A stretch of DNA of 37,963 nucleotides from a bacterium. Its GTDB lineage: Bacteria; Cyanobacteriota; Vampirovibrionia; Gastranaerophilales; Gastranaerophilaceae. Location of the stretch: contig JAFYDY010000011.1 in the NCBI GenBank assembly GCA_017544545.1, positions 1 through 37,963 of the forward strand, given 5' to 3'. The translations under genes and the position numbers were made by a program. Numbering within the stretch: position 1 is the stretch's first letter; every line of letters begins with the position of its first letter. The notes beneath the pieces are model-generated. The model was not told the origin of the DNA. It was given only the letters and a program-made list of their open reading frames with translations, and made no database searches. This document shows positions 1 through 9,028 of the stretch, piece by piece.

Positions 1-853
1 GGCTCTTGAAGAACAGGGGCTTTGTCAGGTAGCTTTAAAAATGCTTGGAGTAAAAGATAAAAAGCCCGATTTAAAATCCTGGGAAAAACTTGTTGAAAGA
101 ATTAAAAACCCGTCAAAAACAATCAAGGTAGGTATTGCAGGCAAATACACACAGCTGTCGGATGCGTACATTTCGGTTGTGGAAGCGTTGAAACACGCAG
201 GTTATGCAGATGCTGCTTCGGTTGATATAAAGTGGATAAATTCAGAAGATTGCGTGGATTATGAGTGTTGTAAAAAGGCCTTATCCGATATTCAGGCAGT
301 AGTTGTTCCGGGCGGATTCGGAGTTCGTGGGATTGAGGGTAAGTTAAATGTTATCCGTTATGCAAGAGAAAATAATCTGCCGTTTTTGGGCTTGTGTTTG
401 GGATTGCAGTGTACAGTTATTGAATATGCAAGGAATGTTTTGAAATTAGAAGACGCTAATTCAAAAGAATTTGATGATAATCCTGCTAATCCCGTTATTG
501 ATATGATGCTTGATCAAAAACATGTTAAAGGTTATGGCGGAACGATGCGTCTGGGTGCGTATGACTGTAACTTGAAAAAAGGTACGGTAGCACATAAAGC
601 GTATGGCAAGGATGTAATTTCAGAACGTCACAGACACAGATACGAAGTTAATTATGAGTATATAGACAAATTATCAAAGGCAGGCCTGGTATTTTCCGGC
701 ATGTCTCCGGACGGTATGCTTGCCGAAATTGTGGAATTGCCAAAACTCGACTGGTTTGTTGCATGTCAGTTCCATCCGGAATTTAAGTCACGTCCGGACA
801 GACCGCACCCGTTGTTTAAGGGCTTGGTAGATGCTGCCATAAAAAGAGTTTAA
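1..853 (+). CDS. pyrG: CTP synthase, C-terminal part (5' end outside window)
   Basis: CTP synthase makes CTP from UTP, ATP and glutamine in the cytoplasm. The reading frame is open from the first base of the window, so the gene is cut by the window edge and only about 283 of the usual ~535 residues are present. These cover the end of the synthetase domain and the whole class I glutamine amidotransferase domain. Visible marks are the glycine-rich GGFGVRGIEGK, the nucleophile elbow GLCLGLQ with its catalytic Cys, the HRHRYEVN segment typical of CTP synthases, and the HPE triad end in CQFHPEFKSRP. The first in-window ATG (position 41) is internal, not the start. A sugar transporter gene follows after 24 bases with its own ribosome binding site. 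Identification is secure. Confidence 0.97.
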   Translation, partial: ALEEQGLCQVALKMLGVKDKKPDLKSWEKLVERIKNPSKTIKVGIAGKYTQLSDAYISVVEALKHAGYADAASVDIKWINSEDCVDYECCKKALSDIQAVVVPGGFGVRGIEGKLNVIRYARENNLPFLGLCLGLQCTVIEYARNVLKLEDANSKEFDDNPANPVIDMMLDQKHVKGYGGTMRLGAYDCNLKKGTVAHKAYGKDVISERHRHRYEVNYEYIDKLSKAGLVFSGMSPDGMLAEIVELPKLDWFVACQFHPEFKSRPDRPHPLFKGLVDAAIKRV

Positions 854-877
854 TAGTTTATACAAATAGGAGAATAT

Positions 878-2245
878 ATGAACAGTGCAGAATTGAAACG
901 TTTTACTACAATTAATTTCCTGAATTTTGCTTTGGGGTTTTTGGGATTACAGTTTGCGTGGCAGATGAGAATTGCCTTATCAGAACCCGTAACATCAAGT
1001 TTGGGTGCATCACCTTTATTATATAGCCTGATATGGCTCGCAGGCCCGTTTTCGGGTATGGTCGTTCAGCCGATTATTGGTGTTTTGTCTGATAAAACTA
1101 AATCACGCTTTGGAAGAAGAAGACCATATTTGTTGGGTGGTGCGTTGATTACAGCACTCGCTTTGTGGGCTTTTCCTCATTCTGCGGGAATTTCTGATTT
1201 TATAAGTAAAGTGTGCCATTTTAATATGCCGGCATGGGGTGGCTTATTAATTGCGGCTTTATTGATTTGGGTTATTGATGCTTGTATAAATATTGCTCAA
1301 GGGCCTTATCGTTCTTTGGTGCCGGATGTTGTGCCAAGAGAGCAGCACGCTCAGGCAAATTCATATATAAGTCTTGCAATCGGTTTAGGCTCAGTTATTG
1401 CAATGGTTGTAGCTCCTGCGTTGAAATTTTTCTTTAATTATCAAATGTCAATTTCAGCACAATTTATTATGGCAGGTGTTGCCTTTGCTCTCGCTATGCT
1501 TTGGACTTGTATTACCATAAAAGAAAAATCAACTGTTCAGGATGAAATAACTGCTAAAGATGATGAAAAATCACAAAGCTTTTGGCAGTCAATGAAAGAA
1601 TTTTTCTTGTTATCACCCGAGGTTAAAAAGATTTGTACAATGCAATTTTTTACCTGGATTGGTATGATGTGCCTTTTGATATATGTAACACCGTTTGTTA
1701 TGCACACTGTTTATAATATCCCTGATGTCGCTGCAAATCCTGTGGCTCAAAACCTTAAAGATACGGCACAAAATTATGCTCTGATTTGTCTTGCAGTCTT
1801 TAATCTTGTTTGTTTTTTGGTTGCAATTCCTATCGGAAAACTCGCTGATAAATTCGGAAACAAAAAAATTCATATCGTTTCAATGGTATCAATGATTGTT
1901 GCATATTTGGGGCTTGCGTTGTGTAAATCAAGTCCGGCAGCAGTTTTATGCTTGATGGGATTGTCAGGTATCGGCTGGGCAAGTGTTTGTGCGCTGCCTT
2001 TTGCAATGCTTTCAAAATATATAAAACCGGGTACGGAAGGTTCTGTAATGGGTATATTTAATATCTTTATTGCCGGTCCGCAAGTGTTTGTTTGTACTCT
2101 GGTCGGCTGGTTGATTAACGCTTCGGTTATTTCATCAGATGGTAATATTAATCACCATTATGAATACACCTTCTATATCGGTGCAGCTTGCCTGTTGGCA
2201 GCCGTAATAGTTACAAAGATGATAAAAGAGGGTGAAACAGCTTAG
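878..2245 (+). CDS. MFS transporter, GPH/SUT-like (sugar:cation symporter)
   Basis: This 455-residue inner-membrane protein has about twelve hydrophobic segments. The N-terminal part contains WLAGPFSGMVVQPIIG followed by SDKTKSRFGRRRPYLLGG, a loop 2-3 signature shared with the SLC45/plant sucrose transporter (GPH) group of the major facilitator superfamily. A second copy of the MFS loop motif, GKLADKFGNKK, begins the C-terminal half. Known members move sucrose, maltose or other glycosides with H+ or Na+; the substrate here cannot be read from sequence. A ribosome binding site (AGGAGA, 868-873) sits five bases before the ATG. The gene follows pyrG closely and may be co-transcribed with it. Its stop codon overlaps the stop of convergent recF by four bases. 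Confidence 0.85.
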   Translation: MNSAELKRFTTINFLNFALGFLGLQFAWQMRIALSEPVTSSLGASPLLYSLIWLAGPFSGMVVQPIIGVLSDKTKSRFGRRRPYLLGGALITALALWAFPHSAGISDFISKVCHFNMPAWGGLLIAALLIWVIDACINIAQGPYRSLVPDVVPREQHAQANSYISLAIGLGSVIAMVVAPALKFFFNYQMSISAQFIMAGVAFALAMLWTCITIKEKSTVQDEITAKDDEKSQSFWQSMKEFFLLSPEVKKICTMQFFTWIGMMCLLIYVTPFVMHTVYNIPDVAANPVAQNLKDTAQNYALICLAVFNLVCFLVAIPIGKLADKFGNKKIHIVSMVSMIVAYLGLALCKSSPAAVLCLMGLSGIGWASVCALPFAMLSKYIKPGTEGSVMGIFNIFIAGPQVFVCTLVGWLINASVISSDGNINHHYEYTFYIGAACLLAAVIVTKMIKEGETA

Positions 2246-3354
2246 CAGCTGATTTTACCGCCTTCAATTTTAAATATTTCGACGTCTTTTAAAAATTCAT
2301 CTTCAAACAGTATGGTATCAACTGAGGTGATAATCGTTTGGGTGTTTGGGTTGATTGATTTTAGCAGATAGTTTTGTCTGAGATCATCAAGTTCTGCCAA
2401 AACATCGTCAAGTAAAAGTATCGGTTCGTCGCCTGTTTTTTCGGTAATCATATAAAGCTCGGAAAGTTTCAGCGCAAGTACGATTGTTCTTTGCTGTCCT
2501 TGGGATGCATATTTTGTTGCTTCCTGACCGTTTATATAAAACAGTAAGTCGTCCCTGTGTGGACCAACACAAGCCTGACATCTTCTGTATTCCTCTTCCT
2601 TGCGTTCGTTGAGTGAACGCTTAAATTCCTGCTGAATATCTTCAACTTCAGGATACTCCTGATTATTCAAAAAGCTGCAATCGTACACGAGTGACAAATT
2701 TTCGGTTTCGCTTATTGTTTTGTGTTTTTCCCTTGCCAGTCGTTCAATTTCTTTCAGGTATTTAAGACGAATATAGATTATGTTGCTTCCTGTCACAGAC
2801 AGTTGTTCGTTCAAAACCTCAAGCAAAGTGTTATCAACCATTCCGGTTTTTGCTGATTCTTTATAATAGTTGTTTTTTTGAATCCTGATTTTATCATATT
2901 TTGACAGTCGGTCATCATATGCCGGATAAATTTGTGAAATAGCTCTGTCAAGCCAGTCGCGCCTATCCTGAGGGGCGCCTCTTAATAAAAGTAAATCTGA
3001 TGTTGAGAATAAAACTGTTTTTAAAACGGATTTAAAATCCTTAATGGTTGCTTTATTGAGATTAACTTTGATTTCCCGTTTTTTGTCGGTGTTATATGAA
3101 TATGACAGATTGATGTCTGTTCCTGCTTTTGTTACCTCAGCATCAATTTTAAAATAATCTTTGTTGAAGCGTATCAATTCCTGCACGCTGGAAGTCCTCG
3201 GAGTTTTCAGGGTTGATAAAAAATATATGCTCTCAAGGATATTAGTTTTCCCCTGAGCGTTCTTTCCTATAATAAGAGCCTTTGTTTTGTTAAAATTGAG
3301 TTCTAAGCTCTCGCAGTTTCTGTAATCTTTGAGGTTTAAACATTTAAGTTTCAT
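2242..3354 (-). CDS. recF: DNA replication/repair protein RecF
   Basis: RecF is an SMC-like ATPase that acts with RecO and RecR to load RecA at single-strand gaps. The protein carries the Walker A motif GKNAQGKTN near residues 30-38, an ABC-type signature SQGQQRTIVLALK and the Walker B/D-loop stretch LLLDDVLAELD near the C-terminus. The ATG at 3354 gives the family-typical beginning MKLKCLNLKDYRN. A TTG six codons upstream (3372) is an alternative start, giving 376 residues. A TATAAT sits only six bases before the ATG, so leaderless translation is possible, but no -35 is visible. recR and ybaB lie 10 kb away in the same window. The usual dnaA/dnaN/gyrB neighbours of recF are absent here. Confidence 0.95.
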   Translation of the reverse strand: MKLKCLNLKDYRNCESLELNFNKTKALIIGKNAQGKTNILESIYFLSTLKTPRTSSVQELIRFNKDYFKIDAEVTKAGTDINLSYSYNTDKKREIKVNLNKATIKDFKSVLKTVLFSTSDLLLLRGAPQDRRDWLDRAISQIYPAYDDRLSKYDKIRIQKNNYYKESAKTGMVDNTLLEVLNEQLSVTGSNIIYIRLKYLKEIERLAREKHKTISETENLSLVYDCSFLNNQEYPEVEDIQQEFKRSLNERKEEEYRRCQACVGPHRDDLLFYINGQEATKYASQGQQRTIVLALKLSELYMITEKTGDEPILLLDDVLAELDDLRQNYLLKSINPNTQTIITSVDTILFEDEFLKDVEIFKIEGGKISC

Positions 3355-3394
3355 AGGTTTATTATACTTCAAACAAATGATTTTTCCCCAAATA

Positions 3395-3423
3395 TAGACA
3401 TGGTTTAAAAATTAGTGTATAAT
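3395..3423 (+). promoter_or_regulatory. Sigma-70-type promoter of the pilT operon
   Basis: TAGACA (3395-3400) and TATAAT (3418-3423) are separated by 17 bases, 36 bases before the ATG of the small gene at 3459. The -35 has one mismatch to TTGACA. It lies in the divergent space between recF and the pilT operon. Confidence 0.7.
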
Positions 3424-3458
3424 AGTTTCAGCAAATATTATAAAGAAGGGCTTTATAT

Positions 3459-3710
3459 ATGTTACCTGTTATATCAGAAGAGATTGCGGCAACAGCATTC
3501 AGTGAAATTTTTGAGAATATGCCTGAATGGCGTAAAAAAATGATACATTATATTAAGGATGAAAATCCGGAAGTTAATACTGCAATAATAGAAGCGGCAA
3601 ACAAGACAAATCTTGATCCGAAAGCAGTGGCTCTCGGAGCGTATATGACGTACCTGCTTATTGAACTTGCAGTTAAAGAAAATGATGCAATGATGAATTA
3701 TACAGAATAA
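3459..3710 (+). CDS. Small unrecognised protein upstream of pilT
   Basis: This is an 83-residue, mostly helical and acidic protein with no signal peptide or membrane segment. It begins MLPVISEEIAATAFSE and I do not recognise a family. It has an AAGAAGG ribosome binding site, a good promoter upstream, and ends 12 bases before the pilT start codon, so the two are almost certainly one transcript. A cytoplasmic accessory role in twitching or pilus retraction is possible from position alone but is only inference. Confidence 0.75.
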   Translation: MLPVISEEIAATAFSEIFENMPEWRKKMIHYIKDENPEVNTAIIEAANKTNLDPKAVALGAYMTYLLIELAVKENDAMMNYTE

Positions 3711-3722
3711 TGGTGGTTATTT

Positions 3723-4790
3723 ATGATTATTGAAGAATTATTGAAAGAGTTATTAGACAGAAACGGTTCCGACTTACATATTTCAAGTAAGTTGCCTCCG
3801 GTAATCCGTGTTGATGGTAAATTGATTCGTACGGATCATCCGGTGTTATCCTCAGAAGATGTTGAGAATTTACTGTTCCCGATGTTATCAAACGAACAGA
3901 GAAGACATTTGGAACAAGAATGGGAACTTGACTTTTCATATGGTATTGAAGGGTTGGGTCGTTTCCGTGTAAACTTCTATAAAGATAAAGGTTCATATGC
4001 CGCAGCTTTCCGTACAATTGCGACAAAGGCTCCGGATTTGGAAGAATTGGGTATGCCGCCTATTGTTACACAAATTGCTGAAAAGCCGCGTGGTCTGGTT
4101 CTTGTTACAGGGCCTACAGGTTCCGGTAAATCAACAACTTTGGCTGCAATGGTAGACTATATTAACAGAACAAGAGCAGAACATATTTTGACGATTGAAG
4201 ACCCTGTCGAATTTGTGCATACGTCAAAACTTTCAATAATTCACCAACGTGAGTTGGGTATGGATACAAGATCATTCGCAAATGCGTTGAAATCAGCACT
4301 TCGTGAAGACCCTGATATCATTCTGGTAGGTGAGATGCGTGACCACGAAACTATCGCGTTAGCTTTGACAGCAGCAGAAACAGGTCACTTGGTATTCGGT
4401 ACCTTGCACACCTCATCTGCTTCACAGACGATTGACCGTATTATCGACGTATTCCCAGAAGGTCAGCAGCAACAGATTCGTGTTCAGCTCGCTAACTCTC
4501 TGGTTGCGGTATTTGCTCAGACACTTTTACCTAAAAAAGCCGATGACGGTTCAAAGAGAGGTCGTGTTATGGCTCAGGAAATCATGGTCGTTACACCGGC
4601 TATTTCCAACCTGATTCGTGAATCAAAAGCTGCGCAAATATATTCTACAATTCAAACTTCATCTGGTTCAGGTATGCAGACTCTTGAATCTGCTCTTGCT
4701 GAATTGTATAAAAGCGGTAAGGTTACACTGGAAGACGCTATGGCTAAATCTTCCAAACCAAATGAACTTAAACGTTTAATTCAAGGTTAA
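3723..4790 (+). CDS. pilT: Type IV pilus retraction ATPase PilT
   Basis: PilT is the hexameric ATPase that powers type IV pilus retraction (twitching motility, DNA uptake) at the cytoplasmic face of the pilus base. The 355 residues match the usual PilT length. Visible elements are Walker A GPTGSGKST (from residue 130), Walker B IILVGEMRD (about 199-207), the His box GTLHTSSASQTIDRI, and a C-terminal TPAISNLIRE segment matching the AIRNLIRE signature that separates PilT from PilB. It is second in an operon, 12 bases after the 83-residue gene and followed 19 bases later by a membrane protein gene. No pilin, pilB or pilC gene is in the window. Confidence 0.96.
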   Translation: MIIEELLKELLDRNGSDLHISSKLPPVIRVDGKLIRTDHPVLSSEDVENLLFPMLSNEQRRHLEQEWELDFSYGIEGLGRFRVNFYKDKGSYAAAFRTIATKAPDLEELGMPPIVTQIAEKPRGLVLVTGPTGSGKSTTLAAMVDYINRTRAEHILTIEDPVEFVHTSKLSIIHQRELGMDTRSFANALKSALREDPDIILVGEMRDHETIALALTAAETGHLVFGTLHTSSASQTIDRIIDVFPEGQQQQIRVQLANSLVAVFAQTLLPKKADDGSKRGRVMAQEIMVVTPAISNLIRESKAAQIYSTIQTSSGSGMQTLESALAELYKSGKVTLEDAMAKSSKPNELKRLIQG

Positions 4791-4809
4791 AAATATAGGA
4801 GGGTCTTTT

Positions 4810-5583
4810 ATGGCTTCTATTATTGATTGTTTTACAGATGCTATACATGAAGATTTGGCTATTGTAAAACTTGCAGTTTTTGCTGTGCCGGTTTATTTTT
4901 CCATAAAGCTTTTTATGTCAGGCAATATGAGCATGTTCTACTTTTGGACATCTATCTTCGGGGTGTTATTTCTGGGTGAGATGACGAAGGGCATAAATAA
5001 TATACGTATGAATAAGCGAAGCGTATTGTCCCTGAATCCTTTGGATGTCATTTGGGCACTATTGAAATCTCTTCTGGTATTGATCCCGCAAGGTTTGGTG
5101 CTGGCGCTTGCCGGCCATGTCATTGTATTACTCTTGACTTCAATTCCGGTAAATATAGAACAGTACAATTTGGTTGTTACTATAATTGTATGGTGTATTA
5201 TAGGTTCAATTTTATTAACTTCATATTTGTCTTTTGCAAAATATCTGAAAGTGTCTGAAGGCTATAACTTAGTTGTCGTATCAGAATCTTGTATAGATGT
5301 TTTCATAAGTGTTTTATTTTTTGTACCTCAGGTTATAATCGTTAATGCCGTTGTATTTTGGATGCCCTACTATTTCTTCCATAAATATATGCAAATGCCA
5401 AATGACCACTGGTTTATGCTGGCTATGGCAAGTGTTGTAATCGTAATCAATTTCTCAATGTTTGTAAATTATTTGGCTCAGGCTTCATATGAACAAATTA
5501 AAGGTAACAACGAAGATTACGATGATAATTACAACAAAACTAATGCAATTGACGATGCTGCAGAAAGAATGAACGGACATTAA
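4810..5583 (+). CDS. Polytopic membrane protein of the pilT operon
   Basis: This 257-residue protein has about six hydrophobic segments (roughly residues 15-35, 38-56, 80-112, 120-145, 158-190 and 200-226) and an acidic, Asn/Asp-rich C-terminal tail. I do not recognise the family. The start is supported by an AGGAGGG ribosome binding site just before the ATG. It is the last gene of the pilT transcript, which then runs into a strong hairpin at 5601-5630. A link to the pilus machinery rests only on position. Confidence 0.75.
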   Translation: MASIIDCFTDAIHEDLAIVKLAVFAVPVYFSIKLFMSGNMSMFYFWTSIFGVLFLGEMTKGINNIRMNKRSVLSLNPLDVIWALLKSLLVLIPQGLVLALAGHVIVLLLTSIPVNIEQYNLVVTIIVWCIIGSILLTSYLSFAKYLKVSEGYNLVVVSESCIDVFISVLFFVPQVIIVNAVVFWMPYYFFHKYMQMPNDHWFMLAMASVVIVINFSMFVNYLAQASYEQIKGNNEDYDDNYNKTNAIDDAAERMNGH

Positions 5584-5600
5584 TACATAATTTATATACT

Positions 5601-5630
5601 AAAAAGACCGGCTGTGAGGTCGGTCTTTTT
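5601..5630. terminator. Bidirectional rho-independent terminator
   Basis: A perfect 10-bp inverted repeat, AAAAAGACCG and CGGTCTTTTT, encloses a 10-base loop. A-rich and T-rich arms make it work on both strands: it ends the pilT operon (+) and uvrB (-). The last two bases overlap the uvrB stop codon. Confidence 0.9.
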
Positions 5631-7617
5631 ATTTGTTCATTTCACGAAGTTTTTTGAGCTGATCTCGAATTTGTGCTGCCCGTTCAAAATCAAGAATTTT
5701 AGCGGCTTTATGCATATCTTTTTCAAGTTTATCAATGAGTTTGGGAAGGTCTTTTTGTTCGATTCCCAAATCTACCATTTCTTCAGCAACAATATCTTCC
5801 AAGTCTCTGTAACTTGCAACAAGTGACAGTAAATTATTTTCAATCGGCTTTTTGATAGTTTGCGGAATTATTCCGTATTTTTTGTTATGCTCAAGCTGAA
5901 TTTTACGTCTGCGCTCTGTTTCTTTTATTGCTCTGTCCATTGATTCTGTTATTTTGTCGGCATACATTATGACCTCGCCGCATGAATTCCTTGCAGCACG
6001 TCCGATTGTCTGAATAAGACTGGTATCTGAACGCAAAAAGCCCTCTTTATCGGCATCCATAATCGCAACGAGTGAAACTTCCGGTATATCAAGTCCTTCT
6101 CTTAACAGATTAACCCCGATTAGGACATCAAATTCTCCAAGCCGCAAATCTCTTAATATTTCAACCCTTTCAATAGACTGTATTTCGCTGTGAAGATAGC
6201 GAACACGTATTCCTTCCTGAATGAAGAAATCGGTTAAATCTTCTGCCATCCGTTTTGTCAGCGTTGTAATAAGTATTCTTTCATCTTTGTCTGCACGTTT
6301 TTTAATTTCTGCTTTAAGATCTTCAATCTGTGTATCTATCGGACGTACTGAAACTTTTGGATCCAAAAGACCTGTCGGTCTGATAATTTGTTCAACGATT
6401 TGCTCTGAGTTTTCCCTTTCAAATTCGGCAGGGGTTGCTGAAATGTATATCTTTTGTTTTACTTTGCCGTAAAATTCTTCGTTCGTAAGCGGCCGGTTAT
6501 CTTTTGCGCAAGGAAGTCTGAAGCCGTAATCCACAAGAACTTTCTTCCTTGCTGCATCTCCGTGGCTCATACCTTTAATCTGCGGCAGGGTAACGTGAGA
6601 TTCATCAACTACTGTCAGAAAATCATCAGGGAAGTAATCAAGTAAAGTTGCCGGTGCCGAGCCTTTCGGACGGCGTTCAATTATTCTTGAATAATTTTCT
6701 ATTCCGGTGCAATAGCCCATTTCTTTTATCATTTCAATATCATATTTTACCCGTTGCTCCAGTCTTTGAGCTTCAACGAGTTTATTTTCGTTGTTGAGCT
6801 GTATAAGTCTTTCCTGTAATTCCTGTCTTATCAGCTCTATTGTTCCCTCAACATCTTCATCATCAGAAAGATAGTGAACGGCAGGATAAATAACAACAGA
6901 TTGGGGAGTTGCAAGAATTTCCCCGGAAACATTGTCTATTATCACTATTTTTTCAATTTCATCACCGAAGAAATAAAATCTTGTTATACATTTTTCGTAA
7001 GCCGGCATAAGCTCAACTATATCCCCTCTTACTCTGAAGGTGGAGTTTTTAAGCTCGAGGTCGTTTCTTTCGTACCTTACTTTGACGAGATATTTTAATA
7101 AATCATCCCTGTTTATTTCATCTCCTACATTTATTTCGGTGGAGCCTTTAAAATAGTTTTCGGGTAAGCCCAAACCGTATATACAGCTTACGGAAGAAAC
7201 AACAATTACATCATCTCTTTCGTAAAGACTTCTGGTAGTATTATGTCGGAGTCTGTCTATTTCTTCGTTTATTGAGGATGATTTTTCTATATAGGTATCG
7301 GTTCTTGGAATATATGCTTCAGGTTGGTAGTAATCGTAGTAACTTATAAAATATTCAACCGCATTATCGGGGAAAAGTTCTTTAAATTCGTTATACAGTT
7401 GTGCGGCAAGCGTTTTGTTGTGTGCAATAATCAGTGTCGGTTTTTGGATTTGTTCTATAACGTTGGCAATAGTGAAGGTTTTCCCCGAGCCTGTTATCCC
7501 GAGTAGTGTTTGGGTATCATAGCCCTTGATTAATCCATCGGTTAATTGCCGAATTGCCTTTGGCTGATCCCCTGCCGGTTTATATTTAGAACATATTTTG
7601 AATTCTCTGTGTTCCAT
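5629..7617 (-). CDS. uvrB: Excinuclease ABC subunit B
   Basis: UvrB is the damage-verifying helicase-like subunit of nucleotide excision repair, working with UvrA and UvrC. The 662 residues are full length. Visible features are the N-terminal [12 protein letters not shown], Walker A GITGSGKT (residues 40-47), the beta-hairpin region [17 protein letters not shown], the DESH helicase box, [18 protein letters not shown], and a C-terminal UVR domain that recruits UvrC. The ATG at 7617 gives the family-typical start, but no Shine-Dalgarno is visible before it (the 15 bases upstream are almost only A and T). It stands alone on the minus strand and its stop codon overlaps the shared terminator. Confidence 0.98.
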   Translation of the reverse strand: MEHREFKICSKYKPAGDQPKAIRQLTDGLIKGYDTQTLLGITGSGKTFTIANVIEQIQKPTLIIAHNKTLAAQLYNEFKELFPDNAVEYFISYYDYYQPEAYIPRTDTYIEKSSSINEEIDRLRHNTTRSLYERDDVIVVSSVSCIYGLGLPENYFKGSTEINVGDEINRDDLLKYLVKVRYERNDLELKNSTFRVRGDIVELMPAYEKCITRFYFFGDEIEKIVIIDNVSGEILATPQSVVIYPAVHYLSDDEDVEGTIELIRQELQERLIQLNNENKLVEAQRLEQRVKYDIEMIKEMGYCTGIENYSRIIERRPKGSAPATLLDYFPDDFLTVVDESHVTLPQIKGMSHGDAARKKVLVDYGFRLPCAKDNRPLTNEEFYGKVKQKIYISATPAEFERENSEQIVEQIIRPTGLLDPKVSVRPIDTQIEDLKAEIKKRADKDERILITTLTKRMAEDLTDFFIQEGIRVRYLHSEIQSIERVEILRDLRLGEFDVLIGVNLLREGLDIPEVSLVAIMDADKEGFLRSDTSLIQTIGRAARNSCGEVIMYADKITESMDRAIKETERRRKIQLEHNKKYGIIPQTIKKPIENNLLSLVASYRDLEDIVAEEMVDLGIEQKDLPKLIDKLEKDMHKAAKILDFERAAQIRDQLKKLREMNK

Positions 7618-7739
7618 AATATTATTTTATTACAAAATAGTATTAATTCTATACCCATAGGTTTGGATGATTTTTATCGGTGTTTCTTGTAATGCAGCCA
7701 AAAATATGATAAGATTACTTGTAATTTAAGGAGGGTTAT

Positions 7740-8648
7740 ATGGAAAAGATTATAGAAAGTTTTAAAAACCTTTATAGAGGCGAAGGTATAGCGGCAAAGC
7801 ACTGGGCTTTGGTGTCTTTGTTCATTCTGCCGGCATTGCTTTCCGGCGTGGCATCGCTTATGGATAAAGACACACCATCTCAGGTTATGATAATAGTAGG
7901 AATAGCAGTTTTGGCGCTTTTAGCTCTTTCAATTGTTCCAATGATATGGCTGCTTGGGTATTCTATACGTTTTGCAGAAGACAGATTGATGGGTGAAACG
8001 GGTATCCCGCAGGTTAATTTGGAAATGCTTTGGGAAGGTGTAAAAATTTTACCACTGACAATTGTTTGGGGATTATACTTTTTATTTGTATTTGTTGCAA
8101 TCCTTGCCTTGCCGTTTTTACCATTAATTGGAGGAGGGAAAGATCCTTCTGGAATTATTATTGCGATACTCGGCTTTTTAGTTGCAATGATGGTAATATT
8201 GGCTTTATGCGTACTTGTATTGCCGTTCTATAATTATATCATTGTTGAATATGTAAAATACGGAAATCAGGGCTATTTGTACAATCCGCTCACGTTAGCA
8301 AACTATATGAAGGTTGCATTCAAAGATACAATTATAGTATTTGCAAAATTCTGGCTCGTTGCGATTGTTGCAAGTTTTCCGATGGGAATACTTAATGTAA
8401 TTGTATTTGTAGTAGCCTTGCCGTTGTTGGTGTTAGCCGCTGCAGGAGATGCTTCCGCTGCTGAATCATCATCTATGGTCTATAATTCGGCAACAGTGAT
8501 AATAGTTGTTATCTTGGGTGCTTTGTTGGCAACTTTACAGATGTATGTAAATACTATGATTGCAAATGCGGCAACAGAAAACTATATCGGTGTTTATAAA
8601 TCCAAAATAGAAGCTTTGGAAAATAAAGAAGAATTTGAGAATATTTAA
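7740..8648 (+). CDS. Polytopic membrane protein, DUF4013-like
   Basis: This is a 302-residue inner-membrane protein with about six to seven hydrophobic segments, including two long Val/Ile/Leu-rich stretches in the C-terminal half. The segment GYSIRFAEDRLMGETGIPQVN followed by a Trp-rich hydrophobic region recalls the DUF4013 group, but this is a weak match by eye. A strong AAGGAGGG site precedes the ATG. It is monocistronic: divergent from uvrB and followed by a strong terminator. Function unknown. Confidence 0.7.
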   Translation: MEKIIESFKNLYRGEGIAAKHWALVSLFILPALLSGVASLMDKDTPSQVMIIVGIAVLALLALSIVPMIWLLGYSIRFAEDRLMGETGIPQVNLEMLWEGVKILPLTIVWGLYFLFVFVAILALPFLPLIGGGKDPSGIIIAILGFLVAMMVILALCVLVLPFYNYIIVEYVKYGNQGYLYNPLTLANYMKVAFKDTIIVFAKFWLVAIVASFPMGILNVIVFVVALPLLVLAAAGDASAAESSSMVYNSATVIIVVILGALLATLQMYVNTMIANAATENYIGVYKSKIEALENKEEFENI

Positions 8649-8665
8649 ACAGTAGACTATATATT

Positions 8666-8705
8666 CAGGGCGAATTTTTTGATTAAAAAATTCGCCCTGT
8701 TTTTT
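8666..8705 (+). terminator. Rho-independent terminator
   Basis: A 15-bp perfect stem, CAGGGCGAATTTTTT paired with AAAAAATTCGCCCTG, has a GATT loop and is followed by a run of six T. It ends the membrane protein gene at 7740 and separates it from the convergent gene ending at 8704. Confidence 0.93.
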
Positions 8706-9015
8706 ATCTGTTTTTTGATAAAATCATTATATTATCAATAAGTTCTTTTCTGTTTGTTGGGGAAATCGGATTATCTGTTGTTTGTTTTTTATCAATGTAT
8801 GAGTTTATCATGCTCTCTTGTTTTTGGGTTGAATATTCGTTCCAATATGGAGTTTTTCTTATTTTGTCAATAATTTTAGCTTCAATATCTTCATATTCAT
8901 ATTTAGGTTGCGTGGTTGTCATATATTGTGTGGGTACCGATTTTGAAGTTTCTTCCGCTTTGGAGTAGATGTCTTTCTGTGCAAGTCTGTTTTTAAATCT
9001 TTCTGCTAATCCCAT
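8704..9015 (-). CDS. Small unrecognised protein downstream of the CpaE-like ATPase
   Basis: The start is placed at the ATG at 9015 (MGLAERFKNRLAQKD), giving 103 residues, because AGGAG lies eight bases upstream. A longer frame from 9054 would run into the upstream gene and lacks a ribosome binding site. The protein is hydrophilic, with a low-complexity Ser/Thr region and a C-terminal helical half containing KYEYEDIEAKIIDKIRK. No family is recognised. It begins 13 bases after the CpaE-like gene, so the two form an operon, and it may be a partner of that ATPase (inference). Confidence 0.7.
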   Translation of the reverse strand: MGLAERFKNRLAQKDIYSKAEETSKSVPTQYMTTTQPKYEYEDIEAKIIDKIRKTPYWNEYSTQKQESMINSYIDKKQTTDNPISPTNRKELIDNIMILSKNR

Positions 9016-9028
9016 TTTTTCTCCTGTT

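Noticed and set aside
5614-7506. Several plus-strand frames of 60-83 codons across uvrB
   Set aside because: All are opposite a certain gene and have no start signals.
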